Positions 34,059 through 43,120 of a stretch of DNA of 64,000 bases are shown one piece after another. The stretch is from Kumtagia ephedrae. GTDB taxonomy: Bacteria > Pseudomonadota > Alphaproteobacteria > Rhizobiales > Rhizobiaceae. The notes beneath the pieces are model-generated. The model was not told the DNA's origin. It was given only the letters and a program-made list of their open reading frames with translations, and made no database searches. The stretch is taken from positions 26,325-90,324 of the forward strand of contig NZ_PXYK01000024.1 in the NCBI RefSeq assembly GCF_003012745.1, read 5' to 3'. How positions within the stretch are numbered: position 1 is the first letter of the stretch; each line of letters begins with the position of its first letter. Made by a program: the position numbers and the translations under genes.

Positions 34059-35774
34059 ATGTTGGCCACAGCAGCGCGCGAAACCGGCGTTCCAGCCAGG
34101 TCCTGGCTGAAGAGCTACCCGAAAACCATTCCCGCCGAGATCGGGCCGCTTCCGGCGAACTCGATCGGCGAGTTCTTCCACGCGTCGTGCCGCCGCCATG
34201 CCGACCGTCCGGCATTCGTCTGCATGGGCAAGACGATGCGCTTCTCCGAGCTCGAGGCGAAGGCGGCCGCCTTCGCGGCCTTCCTGCAGTCGAGGGGGCT
34301 CGCCAAGGGCACACGCGTCGCGGTGATGATGCCCAACATCCTGCAGTATCCCGTGGCGATGATGGGCATCCTGCAGACCGGCTGCACCATCGTGAACGTC
34401 AATCCGCTGTACACACCGCGCGAGCTCGAGCACCAGCTCAAGGATTCCGGCGCCGAGGCGATCGTCATCCTCGAGAACTTCGCCGCGACGCTGCAGGCGG
34501 TGATCGGCCGCACGTCGGTCAAGCACGTCGTCGTCGCCACCATGGGCGACCTGCTCGGCCTCAAGGGCGTGCTGGTCAATCTGGTGGTGCGCAAGGTCAA
34601 GAAGATGGTGCCGGCCTGGTCGCTGCCCGGGCACATCCCCTTCAACGCGGCGCTGAAGACGGGCGCCGGCTCCCGCTTCACGCCGGTGGAGGTCGGCCCG
34701 GACGACGTCGCCTTCCTGCAATACACCGGCGGCACGACCGGCGTCGCCAAGGGCGCGACGCTGCTGCATCGCAACATTCTCGCCAATGTCGAGCAGCTCA
34801 CGTTGTGGCTGGACGATGCCTATACCGTGCGTAAAAAGCCGGAAAACCTGACATTCGTCTGCGCGTTGCCGCTCTACCACATCTTCGCGCTGACCGTGAA
34901 CGCGATGATGGGCATGCAGCAGGGCGCACTCAACCTGCTGATCCCCAATCCGCGCGACATTCCCGGCTTCGTCAAGGAGCTGCGGAAGCAGCCCTTCCAT
35001 TTCCTGCCGGGCCTGAACACGCTATTCAACGCGCTGCTCAACAACGAGGATTTCCGCAAGCTCGACTTCTCGTCGCTGGTGCTGACGCTGGCCGGCGGCA
35101 TGGCGGTGCAGAAATCGGTGGCGGATCGCTGGCAGGCCGTCACCAAGGTCGCGATCACCGAAGGCTATGGCCTTTCCGAAACCTCGCCGGTCGCCACCGC
35201 GAACCGGGTCAACGGCGCTTCCTTCACCGGCACGATCGGCCTGCCCATACCGTCCACCGACATCGCCATCCGCGACGATGATGGCAACGATCTTCCGGTC
35301 GGCGAGGTGGGCGAGATCTGCATCCGCGGCCCGCAGGTGATGGCGGGCTACTGGAACCGGCCCGACGAGACGGCCAAGGTGATGACCGCCGACGGCTACT
35401 TCAAGTCGGGCGACATGGGTTTCATGAACGAGGAAGGCTTCACCAAGATCGTCGACCGCAAGAAGGACATGATCCTGGTCTCCGGCTTCAACGTCTATCC
35501 GAACGAGCTGGAAGAGGTGGTTGCCGGCATGCCGGGCGTGCTGGAGGTCGCCGCCATCGGCGTGCCGGACGAGCATTCCGGCGAAGTTCCGAAGCTGTTC
35601 ATCGTCAAGAAGGACCAGGCGCTCTCCGAGGAGGCGGTGCGCGCCTTCTGCAAGGACAATCTGACCGGCTACAAGCGGCCGAAATTCATCGAGTTCCGCA
35701 CCGAACTGCCGAAGACCCCGGTAGGCAAGATCCTGCGGCGCGAGTTGCGAGACAAACAAGCCGCGAAGCCTTGA
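34059..35774 (+). CDS. Long-chain fatty-acid-CoA ligase (FadD-like)
   Basis: A 571-residue AMP-forming acyl-CoA synthetase. The ATP-binding motif YTGGTTGVAKG (222-232), adenylate motif EGYGLSETSP, hinge region (SGDMGFMNEEG, IVDRKKDMILVSGFNVYPNE) and C-terminal Lys in TPVGKILRREL are intact. It activates fatty acids for beta-oxidation or lipid synthesis. The ATG at 34059 directly follows GGGGAGGAT; the longer upstream frame runs through the hairpin and is not coding. An esterase gene follows after 22 bases, so the pair could release and activate fatty acids. Confidence 0.92.
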   Translation: MLATAARETGVPARSWLKSYPKTIPAEIGPLPANSIGEFFHASCRRHADRPAFVCMGKTMRFSELEAKAAAFAAFLQSRGLAKGTRVAVMMPNILQYPVAMMGILQTGCTIVNVNPLYTPRELEHQLKDSGAEAIVILENFAATLQAVIGRTSVKHVVVATMGDLLGLKGVLVNLVVRKVKKMVPAWSLPGHIPFNAALKTGAGSRFTPVEVGPDDVAFLQYTGGTTGVAKGATLLHRNILANVEQLTLWLDDAYTVRKKPENLTFVCALPLYHIFALTVNAMMGMQQGALNLLIPNPRDIPGFVKELRKQPFHFLPGLNTLFNALLNNEDFRKLDFSSLVLTLAGGMAVQKSVADRWQAVTKVAITEGYGLSETSPVATANRVNGASFTGTIGLPIPSTDIAIRDDDGNDLPVGEVGEICIRGPQVMAGYWNRPDETAKVMTADGYFKSGDMGFMNEEGFTKIVDRKKDMILVSGFNVYPNELEEVVAGMPGVLEVAAIGVPDEHSGEVPKLFIVKKDQALSEEAVRAFCKDNLTGYKRPKFIEFRTELPKTPVGKILRRELRDKQAAKP

Positions 35775-35796
35775 ACCGCAAACCTGGGAGGAAGCC

Positions 35797-36684
35797 GTGC
35801 CGGGTTCGGAGATCGACGGCGTAAGAGCCCTCCTCACCTCGCTGCCGCGGCCCGATAGCCTGGCAGAGCGCCGGGAGCGGCTGGATGCGGTCGCCTCGGT
35901 GGATGGCGTGGCGCCCGATATCGGCTTCGAAACGGTGGAGATCGGCGGCTGCCGGGCGGAATGGTCGCTTGCGCCGGGCAGCGATGCCGGCAAGGTCCTC
36001 CTGTTCTTCCATGGCGGCGGCTACTGCTCCGGCTCAATCCGCAGCCATCGCGCCATGGTGAGCGAGATCGGCCGCGCCGCCAAAGTCCGGACGCTCGCCC
36101 TCGGATACCGCCTCGCTCCCGAAAACCCGTTTCCGGCGGCGCTCGACGATACGACGGCCGCGTTCGAGTTCCTGCTGAACGACGGCTATCCAGCCACCCG
36201 GATCGCCGTGGGTGGCGACAGCGCCGGCGGCGGTCTCTCTCTTGCGCTGATGGTGCGGCTGCGCGACAGCGGCCGGCCGCTGCCGGCCTGCGCCTGGCTG
36301 GTGTCGCCCTGGGTCGACCTCGAAATGACCGGCGCCAGCATGGACGGCAAGGCGGCGATCGACCCGCTGATCCACCGGGACTATCTCGAGCAGCTCGCCG
36401 ACAACTATCTCGCGGGGCATGATCCGCGCGACCCGCTGGTATCGCCCCTGTGCGCCGAGCTGGCCGGCCTTCCGCCGATCCTGGTGCAGGTCGGATCGGC
36501 GGAAACGCTGCTCGACGACGCCGTCCGGATCGCCGGCAGGCTTGGCGCGGCGGATGTGGCGACCCGGCTCGAGGTGTGGCCGCACATGATCCACGCCTGG
36601 CATCTGTGGTCGGCGCGGCTCTCCGCCGGGCGGGCGGCGACGGCATCGGCCGGCGCCTTTGTCGCCGGTCATCTCGCAGGCTGA
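35797..36684 (+). CDS. Alpha/beta hydrolase, HSL-type esterase/lipase
   Basis: A 295-residue serine esterase of the hormone-sensitive lipase family. Oxyanion motif HGGG (72-75), nucleophile Ser142 in GDSAGG, acid Asp240 region and His266 (HMIHAW). No signal peptide, so cytoplasmic. GTG start with GGAGG 5 bases upstream. Likely co-transcribed with the acyl-CoA ligase gene. Confidence 0.9.
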   Translation: MPGSEIDGVRALLTSLPRPDSLAERRERLDAVASVDGVAPDIGFETVEIGGCRAEWSLAPGSDAGKVLLFFHGGGYCSGSIRSHRAMVSEIGRAAKVRTLALGYRLAPENPFPAALDDTTAAFEFLLNDGYPATRIAVGGDSAGGGLSLALMVRLRDSGRPLPACAWLVSPWVDLEMTGASMDGKAAIDPLIHRDYLEQLADNYLAGHDPRDPLVSPLCAELAGLPPILVQVGSAETLLDDAVRIAGRLGAADVATRLEVWPHMIHAWHLWSARLSAGRAATASAGAFVAGHLAG

Positions 36685-36896
36685 TCGGTCGCGGCGTGCG
36701 GGCGGCCCGTCGGCCGCCGATGATCTCGAAGACCGGCAACGGCAAACCTGTTCCCCGTCCTTGCGGACCGCGTGCCATCTGGCCTTATGATCACTCACAA
36801 AATTTAGGCCAAATGGAACTTTTCAAGCTGCAACTTTTTGCCGCACAATAGGACAGTTTCACTGACGAAGCGTGTTCCTGCCAGGGGCATACGGCC

Positions 36897-38192
36897 ATGA
36901 ACATCCTTTTGAAGCGTATCATCGATCGCGTCGTGCGAATCGGACACCTGAAGATCACCGGCCCGAACGGTGGCACCTCGACCTTCGGCGACGGCAGCGG
37001 ACCGCTGGTGCACCTGCACATCAAGACGGCGCATGCCGAACGTGCGATCACGCTGCACCCGACGCTGGCGATCGGCGAGGCCTTCATGGAGGAGGAACTG
37101 GACTTCCTCGAAGGCGACGTGCTGTCCTTCCTGAAGCTCGTCTACGTCAATATCGGTCCGATGGGCGCGACGGATGCGTGGACGCGCGCCGTCGAAGGGC
37201 TGCGGGTCGCCTTCCGCCGGCTCCAGCAGGTCAACACCGCGGCGCGCTCGAAGCGCAACGTGCAGCGGCACTACGATCTCTCCGGCGAGATCTACAAGCT
37301 CTTCCTTGACGAGGACATGCAGTATTCCTGCGCCTATTTCGAGCGGCCGGACATGACGCTGGAGGAGGCGCAACTCGCCAAGAAGCGCCACATCGCCGCC
37401 AAGCTTGCGCTGAAACCGGGTCAGTCCGTGCTCGACATCGGCTCGGGCTGGGGCGGCCTCGGCCTCTACATCGCCAAGAATTTCGAGGCCGACGTGCTCG
37501 GCGTGACGCTGTCGACCGAGCAGCACGCGGTCTCCACCGAGCGGGTGCGGGCCGAAGGCCTGGAAGGCCATGTGCATTTCGAGATCCGCGACTATCGCAG
37601 CCTCAGCGAACGCTTCGACCGCATCGTCTCGGTCGGCATGTTCGAGCATGTCGGCGTCAACCACTACCGCACCTTCTTCGACAAATGCGCGACGCTGCTC
37701 AAGCCCGACGGCGTCATGCTGCTGCATTCGATCGGCCGCTTCGGCCCGCCATCCGCCACCAACGCCTTCATCCGCAAGCACATCTTCCCCGGCGGCTACA
37801 TTCCGGCGCTGTCCGAGGTGCTGCCGGCGATCGAGAAGTCAGGGCTGATGGTCGGAGACATCGAGATCCTGCGGCTGCACTATGCCGACACGCTGAAGCA
37901 CTGGCGCGAGCGCTTCCTGGCCAACCGCGACAAGGCCAAGGCGATCTATGACGAGCGCTTCTGCCGCATGTGGGAATTCTACCTGTCCGGCTCGGAAGCG
38001 GCGTTCCGCTGGCAGGACATGATGGTCTTCCAGATCCAGCTCACCCGCAGGAACGACACGGTGCCGGTCACCCGCGGCTACATGGACAAATGCGAGAAGG
38101 CGCTGGCCATGCGCGAGATGGCGCATCGCGAGATCGATGCACCGGCGCAAAAGCCGAAGCGCGGCCGCCGCAAGGTCTCCGATCGGGAGTAG
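36897..38192 (+). CDS. cfa: Cyclopropane-fatty-acyl-phospholipid synthase
   Basis: A 431-residue SAM-dependent enzyme that adds a methylene bridge to unsaturated acyl chains in membrane phospholipids, typically in stationary phase or acid stress. Domain marks are HYDLS (125-129), SAM motif LDIGSGWGGLG (179-189) and the bicarbonate/active-site region (SIGRFGPPSATNAFIRKHIF). Length slightly exceeds the usual 380-410 through an N-terminal and a basic C-terminal tail (KPKRGRRK). Alone in its transcription unit. Confidence 0.93.
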   Translation: MNILLKRIIDRVVRIGHLKITGPNGGTSTFGDGSGPLVHLHIKTAHAERAITLHPTLAIGEAFMEEELDFLEGDVLSFLKLVYVNIGPMGATDAWTRAVEGLRVAFRRLQQVNTAARSKRNVQRHYDLSGEIYKLFLDEDMQYSCAYFERPDMTLEEAQLAKKRHIAAKLALKPGQSVLDIGSGWGGLGLYIAKNFEADVLGVTLSTEQHAVSTERVRAEGLEGHVHFEIRDYRSLSERFDRIVSVGMFEHVGVNHYRTFFDKCATLLKPDGVMLLHSIGRFGPPSATNAFIRKHIFPGGYIPALSEVLPAIEKSGLMVGDIEILRLHYADTLKHWRERFLANRDKAKAIYDERFCRMWEFYLSGSEAAFRWQDMMVFQIQLTRRNDTVPVTRGYMDKCEKALAMREMAHREIDAPAQKPKRGRRKVSDRE

Positions 38193-38220
38193 CCGGTCGG
38201 CACCCCCGGGGCCGCATCTG

Positions 38221-38255
38221 GCCCCTTGTGGTTCGACAAAGCTCACCACGAGGGC
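38221..38255. repeat. REP-like imperfect palindrome after cfa
   Basis: GCCCCTTGTGGT and ACCACGAGGGC frame a short loop containing GTTCGACAAAGC. This resembles the 'CTCGTGGT...ACCACGAG' extragenic palindromes common in rhizobial genomes. It lies just beyond the candidate small-RNA terminator. Confidence 0.5.
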
Positions 38256-38282
38256 GCTGGACGCCGCACGGCAGCATTGGGG

Positions 38283-38424
38283 AAAAAACTGCGGGAGCGA
38301 AAACGTGGCCTGGGGCAATGGGCACGGCAGAAGCTCCCGCAGAAAAGTTTTCTGCGAACTGGAGCCTGGGCCGGATGAACTGCCCCGCGCCCAACGGACG
38401 GACGGAGCCCACGTACTTCCAAGC
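38283..38424 (-). ncRNA. Candidate small RNA, about 142 nt, unidentified
   Basis: A complete minus-strand transcription unit in the 418-bp cfa-ynfA gap. Promoter: TTGCAA (38459-38454), 17-bp spacer, TACAAT (38436-38431); predicted start near 38424. End: the arms CTGCGGGAGC (38342-38333) and GCTCCCGCAG (38298-38289), with an inner CGTG/CACG stem, followed directly by six T (38288-38283), a classic intrinsic terminator. An internal palindrome GCAGAAAAC/TTTTCTGC (38355-38339) could compete with the terminator stem. No open frame of note. I cannot match it to a known family; size is within the range of rhizobial trans-acting RNAs and 6S RNA, but neither is claimed. Confidence 0.6.
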
Positions 38425-38430
38425 AATTGA

Positions 38431-38459
38431 ATTGTAAGGGAGGCGCGTTACGGTTGCAA
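38431..38459 (-). promoter_or_regulatory. Sigma-70 promoter of the candidate small RNA
   Basis: TTGCAA and TACAAT with the optimal 17-bp spacing, reading leftwards. No protein gene lies downstream on this strand for several hundred bases, so the promoter is explained only by a non-coding transcript. Confidence 0.55.
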
Positions 38460-38610
38460 GACACTTCGGCTGCCGCCGGCTTCGTCCGGCGAGGAAGAGC
38501 CGCCATGCTCCGGAAGGTGCGGGCGATCCTCCATCCCCGGCTGCCGGCGGGCGCCTTGAGTTCGCGCCGGCCACCTGCAACATAGCGCCGATCAGCATCG
38601 GATCCGTTTC

Positions 38611-38934
38611 ATGAACTACCTGGTCTTCGCCGCGGCGGCGCTTGCAGAGATCGCCGGCTGCTTCGCCTTCTGGGCATGGTGGCGGCTGGACAGGTCGCCG
38701 CTTTGGCTGGCGCCCGGCCTGCTCTCGCTCGCCGCCTTCGCCTGGCTGCTGGCGCTGACGGACGCCGAGGCCGCCGGCCGCGCCTATGCCGCCTATGGCG
38801 GCATCTATATCGCCGCGTCGCTCGCCTGGCTTTGGCTCGCCGAAGGCATGCGGCCGGACCGCTGGGACATGCTGGGGGCAGCCGTCTGCCTCGCCGGCGC
38901 ATCCGTCATCCTGTTCGTGCCGCGCCCCGCCTGA
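38611..38934 (+). CDS. YnfA family (UPF0060) membrane protein
   Basis: A 107-residue inner-membrane protein with four transmembrane helices ([80 protein letters not shown]). YnfA proteins are small multidrug-resistance-like relatives; some have been reported as efflux pumps, but no general role is settled. The next gene starts 2 bases after its stop. Confidence 0.9.
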   Translation: MNYLVFAAAALAEIAGCFAFWAWWRLDRSPLWLAPGLLSLAAFAWLLALTDAEAAGRAYAAYGGIYIAASLAWLWLAEGMRPDRWDMLGAAVCLAGASVILFVPRPA

Positions 38935-38936
38935 AC

Positions 38937-39935
38937 ATGGAGCTGCCTCCAGCCCTGCGGCAGACGGTCGACCGGCTGCTGGAGAACACGCCTCTGGCCG
39001 AGCTGCGCCGCGCCGCCGGCCTGCTGTCCAGCCGCTACCGCGCCGAGCTGCGCGACGGGCGGCTGCATCTCGACGGCGAGCTCGCGGTCAAGGCCTATCT
39101 GGCGACGCGGCTGCCGGCGACCTATGCCGCCGTGCGCGCCAGCTTCGAGGCCGTCTCGGAGGTGCTGCCGGATTTCGCGCCGCAAACGCTGCTCGATCTC
39201 GGCGCCGGTCCGGGCACCGTGCTGTGGGCGGCGAGCGATCGCTGGCCCAGCCTCGCCGATGCGCAGCTTGTCGAGGCGAGCGCGGCGGCGCGCGCCGCCG
39301 GCGAGACGCTCGCCACTGCCCTGCCCGCCGCCGAGACCCGCTGGATCGCCGGCGACGCCACGCGTACGCTGCCCGCTCTCGGCCCCGCCGACCTGGTCAC
39401 GCTGTCCTACGTGCTCGACGAGCTCGCGCCGCAGGCGCTGCCGCCGCTGGTCGACCGGCTGTGGGCGCTGACCGCCGGGGTGCTGGTGGTGGTCGAACCC
39501 GGCACGCCGGCGGGCTGGGCCCGCATCCTTGCCGTTCGCGAGCGGCTGATCGCCGCCGGCGCGCATCTGCTCGCTCCCTGCCCGCACGCTGCCCCCTGTC
39601 CGCTCGCGCCGCCCGACTGGTGCCATTTCTCGCGGCGCGTCACCCGCTCGCGGCTGCACCGGCTGGCCAAGGACGGCGACGTGCCGTGGGAGGACGAGAA
39701 GTACATCTTCGTCGCCGCCTCGCGCCGGCCGGGAGACCAGCCGGCCGCACGCGTCATCGCTCCGCCGCGGGCCGCCAAAGGCATGGTGAAGCTGAAGCTC
39801 TGCCGCGCCGACGGCTCGGCCGGCGAGACGACCGTGACCAAGCGCGAGGGCGAAACTTTTCGCATCGCCCGGCGGCTCGACTGGGGGGATGCGGTCGCGG
39901 CGACCGAGGGTCGGCAGGATCGCGTGCCGGAGTAA
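38937..39935 (+). CDS. Rsm22/METTL17-type small ribosomal subunit-associated protein
   Basis: A 332-residue protein with a methyltransferase-like fold (SAM motif LLDLGAGPGT, 85-94), found in alphaproteobacteria and mitochondria and linked to small-subunit ribosome assembly. Cys215, Cys221 and Cys229 (CPHAAPCPLAPPDWC) plus Cys289 (KLKLC) are spaced like the 4Fe-4S ligands described for mitochondrial METTL17, so an iron-sulfur cluster is likely. The ATG is 2 bases after the ynfA stop, so the genes are coupled. Confidence 0.85.
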   Translation: MELPPALRQTVDRLLENTPLAELRRAAGLLSSRYRAELRDGRLHLDGELAVKAYLATRLPATYAAVRASFEAVSEVLPDFAPQTLLDLGAGPGTVLWAASDRWPSLADAQLVEASAAARAAGETLATALPAAETRWIAGDATRTLPALGPADLVTLSYVLDELAPQALPPLVDRLWALTAGVLVVVEPGTPAGWARILAVRERLIAAGAHLLAPCPHAAPCPLAPPDWCHFSRRVTRSRLHRLAKDGDVPWEDEKYIFVAASRRPGDQPAARVIAPPRAAKGMVKLKLCRADGSAGETTVTKREGETFRIARRLDWGDAVAATEGRQDRVPE

Positions 39936-40836
39936 TGCCAGCGGTTGGCTGCCCTGACGGCCGGCGCCATCCCCGTCGTCCCGCCGGTCACTTCTTCCCG
40001 TAATCCTTCGGCGAGCCCGGGACGGAGAGGCGCCTTCCAGGCGTGGTGGGCCTCGAGTATCATTGAGTTCGAGGAGCGGCGCCAGTTGACGGGGAGGCGG
40101 CGGACGCGCTTCCGGAACCGCCGACTGCAGGATGCCTTCGGTCGAGCACTGCCGCGGCGACCCCACCCGGCCGCTTCGCGGCCACCCTCCCCTCAAGGAG
40201 GAGGGAAGGCCGCGCCTCATCCTCGCCACGCTGCCTTGCGGCCCTGGCCATTGTTCAAAGAGCGCTCCCTGCCGCGGAGGGAGAAGTCGGGAAGCGGGGC
40301 GCTGGGCCGAGCCTCTTTAGTAAAAACATGGCGCGGCCTTCGCGCCCCGCCGGCGATTTCGGGCACCATCCCGTTCCGCTTCGCTATAGCTCCGGCTCCG
40401 GCTTCTTGCGTCGCCTCGGCTGGCCATGCCGCAGCACTCGTCCAGTGCGCCCCGCACATAGTTGCGGAGGAGGAACCTTCGGACGGGCCTCCCCGAGCGC
40501 GGGCTACGTCTTCCCGCACCGGAGGCGCCGGTCCCTCCCCACCAAACCACCGTCGCGACCGGCGTTCCCGCGGGAGGAACTGCCGGGGATTATCGGAGAG
40601 ACGGAAAGGGAGGGGATAGAAATCGGCTGAAACGCGTCTCTTGCCTGCCGCCGGGATTGCGGAGAAAGCGGGTAAGTGCTGGGGACAGTTGCCTTTTTCT
40701 GCCAGCACCAGCCTTGAAGCGGCACCGCTTTTCTACGGAAAGAAAATAAACTGTCCCCTGCCGCCACTTCGAGCATCGAACCCGTGAGGACGAATTTTCG
40801 AGCTGTCCGTGGACCGGAAACCAGCTCCCGCGCCCC
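39936..40836. other. 901-bp gene-free, repeat-rich region
   Basis: No credible gene: the open frames are low-complexity Arg/Ala/Gly shadows without ribosome sites. It holds a GC-rich double stem at 40178-40213 (GCGGCC...GGCCGC enclosing CCCTCC...GGAGGG), a stem CTCCCT/AGGGAG at about 40265-40282, a stem GGCGCG/CGCGCC near 40330, and the 78-bp element at 40681-40758. It looks like an accumulation site for extragenic palindromes or a decayed locus. Confidence 0.6.
40681..40758. repeat. 78-bp element with GGGGACAGTT terminal inverted repeats
   Basis: GGGGACAGTT (40681-40690) and AACTGTCCCC (40749-40758) are perfect inverted ends; the next bases on each side are T/A-rich (GCCTTTTTCT and GAAAGAAAATA), extending the similarity. 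Sequences ending in GGGGACAG are often associated with small mobile or REP-type elements. No open frame inside. Confidence 0.5.
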
Positions 40837-41535
40837 TTACCCGATGGTCTCGATCAGGCCCGCCAGCTCGCCGAGATGGACGATCTCGCGATAGCGCGGC
40901 TGGTCGGCAGGAGCCTCGGCATGCTCGAAGGCCCAGGTGAGGTCGTGCGGCACATAGACGCCCCAGCTGCCTGCCCTGAGCGCCGGCACGACATCCGACT
41001 TCAGCGAGTTGCCGACCATCATGGCGTGCGCCGCGCCGTCGCCGTGGCGGGCGAAGATGCGCTCGTAGGTGCCGACCGACTTGTCGCTGACGATCTCGAC
41101 CGCCTCGAAGAAATCGCCGAGCCCGGACTGCGCCAGCTTGCGCTCCTGGTCGATCAGGTCGCCCTTGGTGATGAGCACAAGACGATAGCGGCCGCGGAGC
41201 CGCTCCAGCGTCTCGGCGGCATGCGGCAGGGTCTCGATCGGATGCGCCAGCATCTCGCGGCCGGCCGCAAGAATCTCGCCGACGACGGAGGACGGCGCCT
41301 TGCCTTCGGTGATCTCGACCGCGGTCTCGATCATCGACAGGGTGAAGCTTTTTATGCCGAAGCCGTAGAAGGCGATGTTGCGCCTGGCCGCCTCCAGCAG
41401 CCGCGCGGACAGGTGCTCCGGCGCCGCGTAGTCGGCAAGCAGCGCCTGAAACCGCTTCTCCGTCATCTGATAGAACTGCTCGTTCTGCCAGAGCGTGTCA
41501 TCGGCGTCGAAGCCGATCGTGGTGAGCCGGGCCAT
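40837..41535 (-). CDS. HAD-family hydrolase
   Basis: A 232-residue phosphatase-like protein with HAD motif I GFDADDTLW (Asp10, Asp12), motif II near LVLITKGD, and motif III/IV MMVGNSLKSDVVPA. Cap region resembles small-molecule phosphatases of the YjjG/pyrimidine-nucleotidase type. The ATG at 41535 has GAGGAGG upstream; a TTG three codons earlier is possible. Substrate unknown. Confidence 0.87.
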   Translation of the reverse strand: MARLTTIGFDADDTLWQNEQFYQMTEKRFQALLADYAAPEHLSARLLEAARRNIAFYGFGIKSFTLSMIETAVEITEGKAPSSVVGEILAAGREMLAHPIETLPHAAETLERLRGRYRLVLITKGDLIDQERKLAQSGLGDFFEAVEIVSDKSVGTYERIFARHGDGAAHAMMVGNSLKSDVVPALRAGSWGVYVPHDLTWAFEHAEAPADQPRYREIVHLGELAGLIETIG

Positions 41536-41708
41536 GCAATTCAATCCTCCTCGCCGCTGACCTACCCAGCGGGAGTGAACATGGCAAGGCGCCGGCGCTG
41601 CGGCGTGGGCAGAGGCATCGCGGCCGGCGCTTTCTCTCCCCCGAGGACCGGCTAACGTGTTTCAGGCATCTCGATTGGTTGTAGCTTACCATCCAGACGC
41701 AGCCAGTC

Positions 41709-41746
41709 TTCCGCCGACTTTGGCTTCGCCACCAAAGTCGGCGGAA
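41709..41746. repeat. 15-bp perfect inverted repeat downstream of the LysR gene
   Basis: TTCCGCCGACTTTGG (41709-41723) and its complement (41732-41746) with an 8-base loop, 57 bases past the LysR stop. It may terminate that gene, but there is no T-run on the minus strand. Equally it could be a single palindromic repeat unit. Confidence 0.5.
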
Positions 41747-41802
41747 TATATGAACCCGACAGCCGATCGGGTGTCGAGGGTAACGTCCGAGGCCAGATCG
41801 CT

Positions 41803-42777
41803 TCAGATTCCGCCGGAAAACCCCTCCGCCGGGGTCTGCCGCACCTCTTCGAGCATCCAGGCGCGGAAGGCGGAGACGCGCGGCTCGTCGGTCATCTCGA
41901 CGGGATAGACGAGATAATAGGCGAATTCCGGCGCCATCTTCAGGCCGAGATCGAAAGGCCGCACCAGCCGGCCAGCCGACAGGTCGTTGGCCACCATCGA
42001 GAAATCGCAGAGCGCCACGACATTGCCCTCGATCGCCGCCTGGATGACGCTGCCGGAATCGGAGAACAGCACGCAGCGGCGGTCGTCGAAGTCGTCGATG
42101 CCGGCGGCCGCCATCCACATGCGCCAGTTCGGCCAGGTGACGCCCTGGCGCGACCATTCGATATGGACCAGCGTGTGGCGCAGCAGGTCGCGCGGCTCCT
42201 TCAGCGGCGGCCCCGACTTGAGCAGGCGCGGGCTGCACACCGGGACGATGAGGTTGTCGAACAGCCGGTGCGACGCCAGCCCGGCATAACGGCCGGCGCC
42301 GAAGCGGATGGCCATGTCGACGTCGTCGCGGCCGAAATCCCTGAGGTCGAAGCAGATGTCGAACAGAAGCTCGATGTCCGGCCATCTCTCGCGGAAGCGG
42401 TCGAGCCTGGGCACCATCCATTTCGATGCGAACAGGCCATCCATCGTAATCTTGAGTTGGGTGACGCCGCGCGACAGTTTTCGCGCCCGCGCCGCCGCCT
42501 TGCCGAGCAGGTCGAGCGCCTCGCCGGCCGCCTCGTGGAAGACCGCGCCGGCCGGCGTCAGGCGGATGGTGCGGCTGGTGCGCAGGAACAGCGCGACGCC
42601 GAGCTGATCCTCGATCTCCTTGATCTGATGGCTCACGGCGGCCGGCGTCAGCCCGAGCTCGGCCGCCGCGCGCGAAAAATTGAGGTGGCGGCCCGCGGCA
42701 TGCAGCACCTTCAGCGCGCGTGTCCCAGGGATATGCACGATCCCACCATCTTCAAGAAAAGTTTGTAGACCATGCAA
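41803..42777 (-). CDS. LysR-family regulator (GcvA-like)
   Basis: A 324-residue regulator. N-terminal HTH (about 32-55, RHLNFSRAAAELGLTPAAVSHQIK) and a LysR substrate-binding domain of the GcvA branch. The ATG at 42777 has GAGGAA 7 bases upstream and gives a 13-residue lead; a GTG at 42738 would match the usual family start, so the N-terminus is uncertain. Divergent from the DUF1127 gene across 66 bases, its probable target. Confidence 0.88.
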   Translation of the reverse strand: MHGLQTFLEDGGIVHIPGTRALKVLHAAGRHLNFSRAAAELGLTPAAVSHQIKEIEDQLGVALFLRTSRTIRLTPAGAVFHEAAGEALDLLGKAAARARKLSRGVTQLKITMDGLFASKWMVPRLDRFRERWPDIELLFDICFDLRDFGRDDVDMAIRFGAGRYAGLASHRLFDNLIVPVCSPRLLKSGPPLKEPRDLLRHTLVHIEWSRQGVTWPNWRMWMAAAGIDDFDDRRCVLFSDSGSVIQAAIEGNVVALCDFSMVANDLSAGRLVRPFDLGLKMAPEFAYYLVYPVEMTDEPRVSAFRAWMLEEVRQTPAEGFSGGI

Positions 42778-42843
42778 ATATTCCTCGTTTTCCCTTTTTA
42801 TTTCAATGCCCTATTTTAGTAGGCAGGAAACATTCTGAAAGCG

Positions 42844-43080
42844 ATGGACATGATTACCCCTGCTGTCTGCGCTCCGCCGGCATGCGCGGAGCGAACGCCT
42901 TCGCTCGCCCTGCGGCTTGCCGAATTCATGCGCGGCGCCTTTTGGCGCCGACGCGCGATCAACGACCTGGAGAAGCTCGACGACCGCGCGCTGCGCGACA
43001 TCGGCGTCGAGCGCGGCGACATCGCCACGCATGTCGACAGGGCGATGACGAGGATCACGCTGTCGACGCTCGGCCGGTAA
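42844..43080 (+). CDS. DUF1127 small protein
   Basis: A 78-residue basic protein. The C-terminal DUF1127 motif (WRRRAINDLEKLDDRALRDI, then GVERGDI) is intact. In alphaproteobacteria, short Arg-rich DUF1127 proteins influence phosphate and carbon metabolism and RNA turnover; the longer types such as this are uncharacterised. Divergent from the LysR gene. Confidence 0.87.
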   Translation: MDMITPAVCAPPACAERTPSLALRLAEFMRGAFWRRRAINDLEKLDDRALRDIGVERGDIATHVDRAMTRITLSTLGR

Positions 43081-43120
43081 GCGGCGGATCGATACCGTCC
43101 GGAACCTTGTAAGCCCTTAC

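Noticed and set aside
38283..38424. Assigning the small RNA to 6S RNA or a named rhizobial family
   Set aside because: Size fits, but no diagnostic structure could be confirmed by eye; a covariance search is needed.
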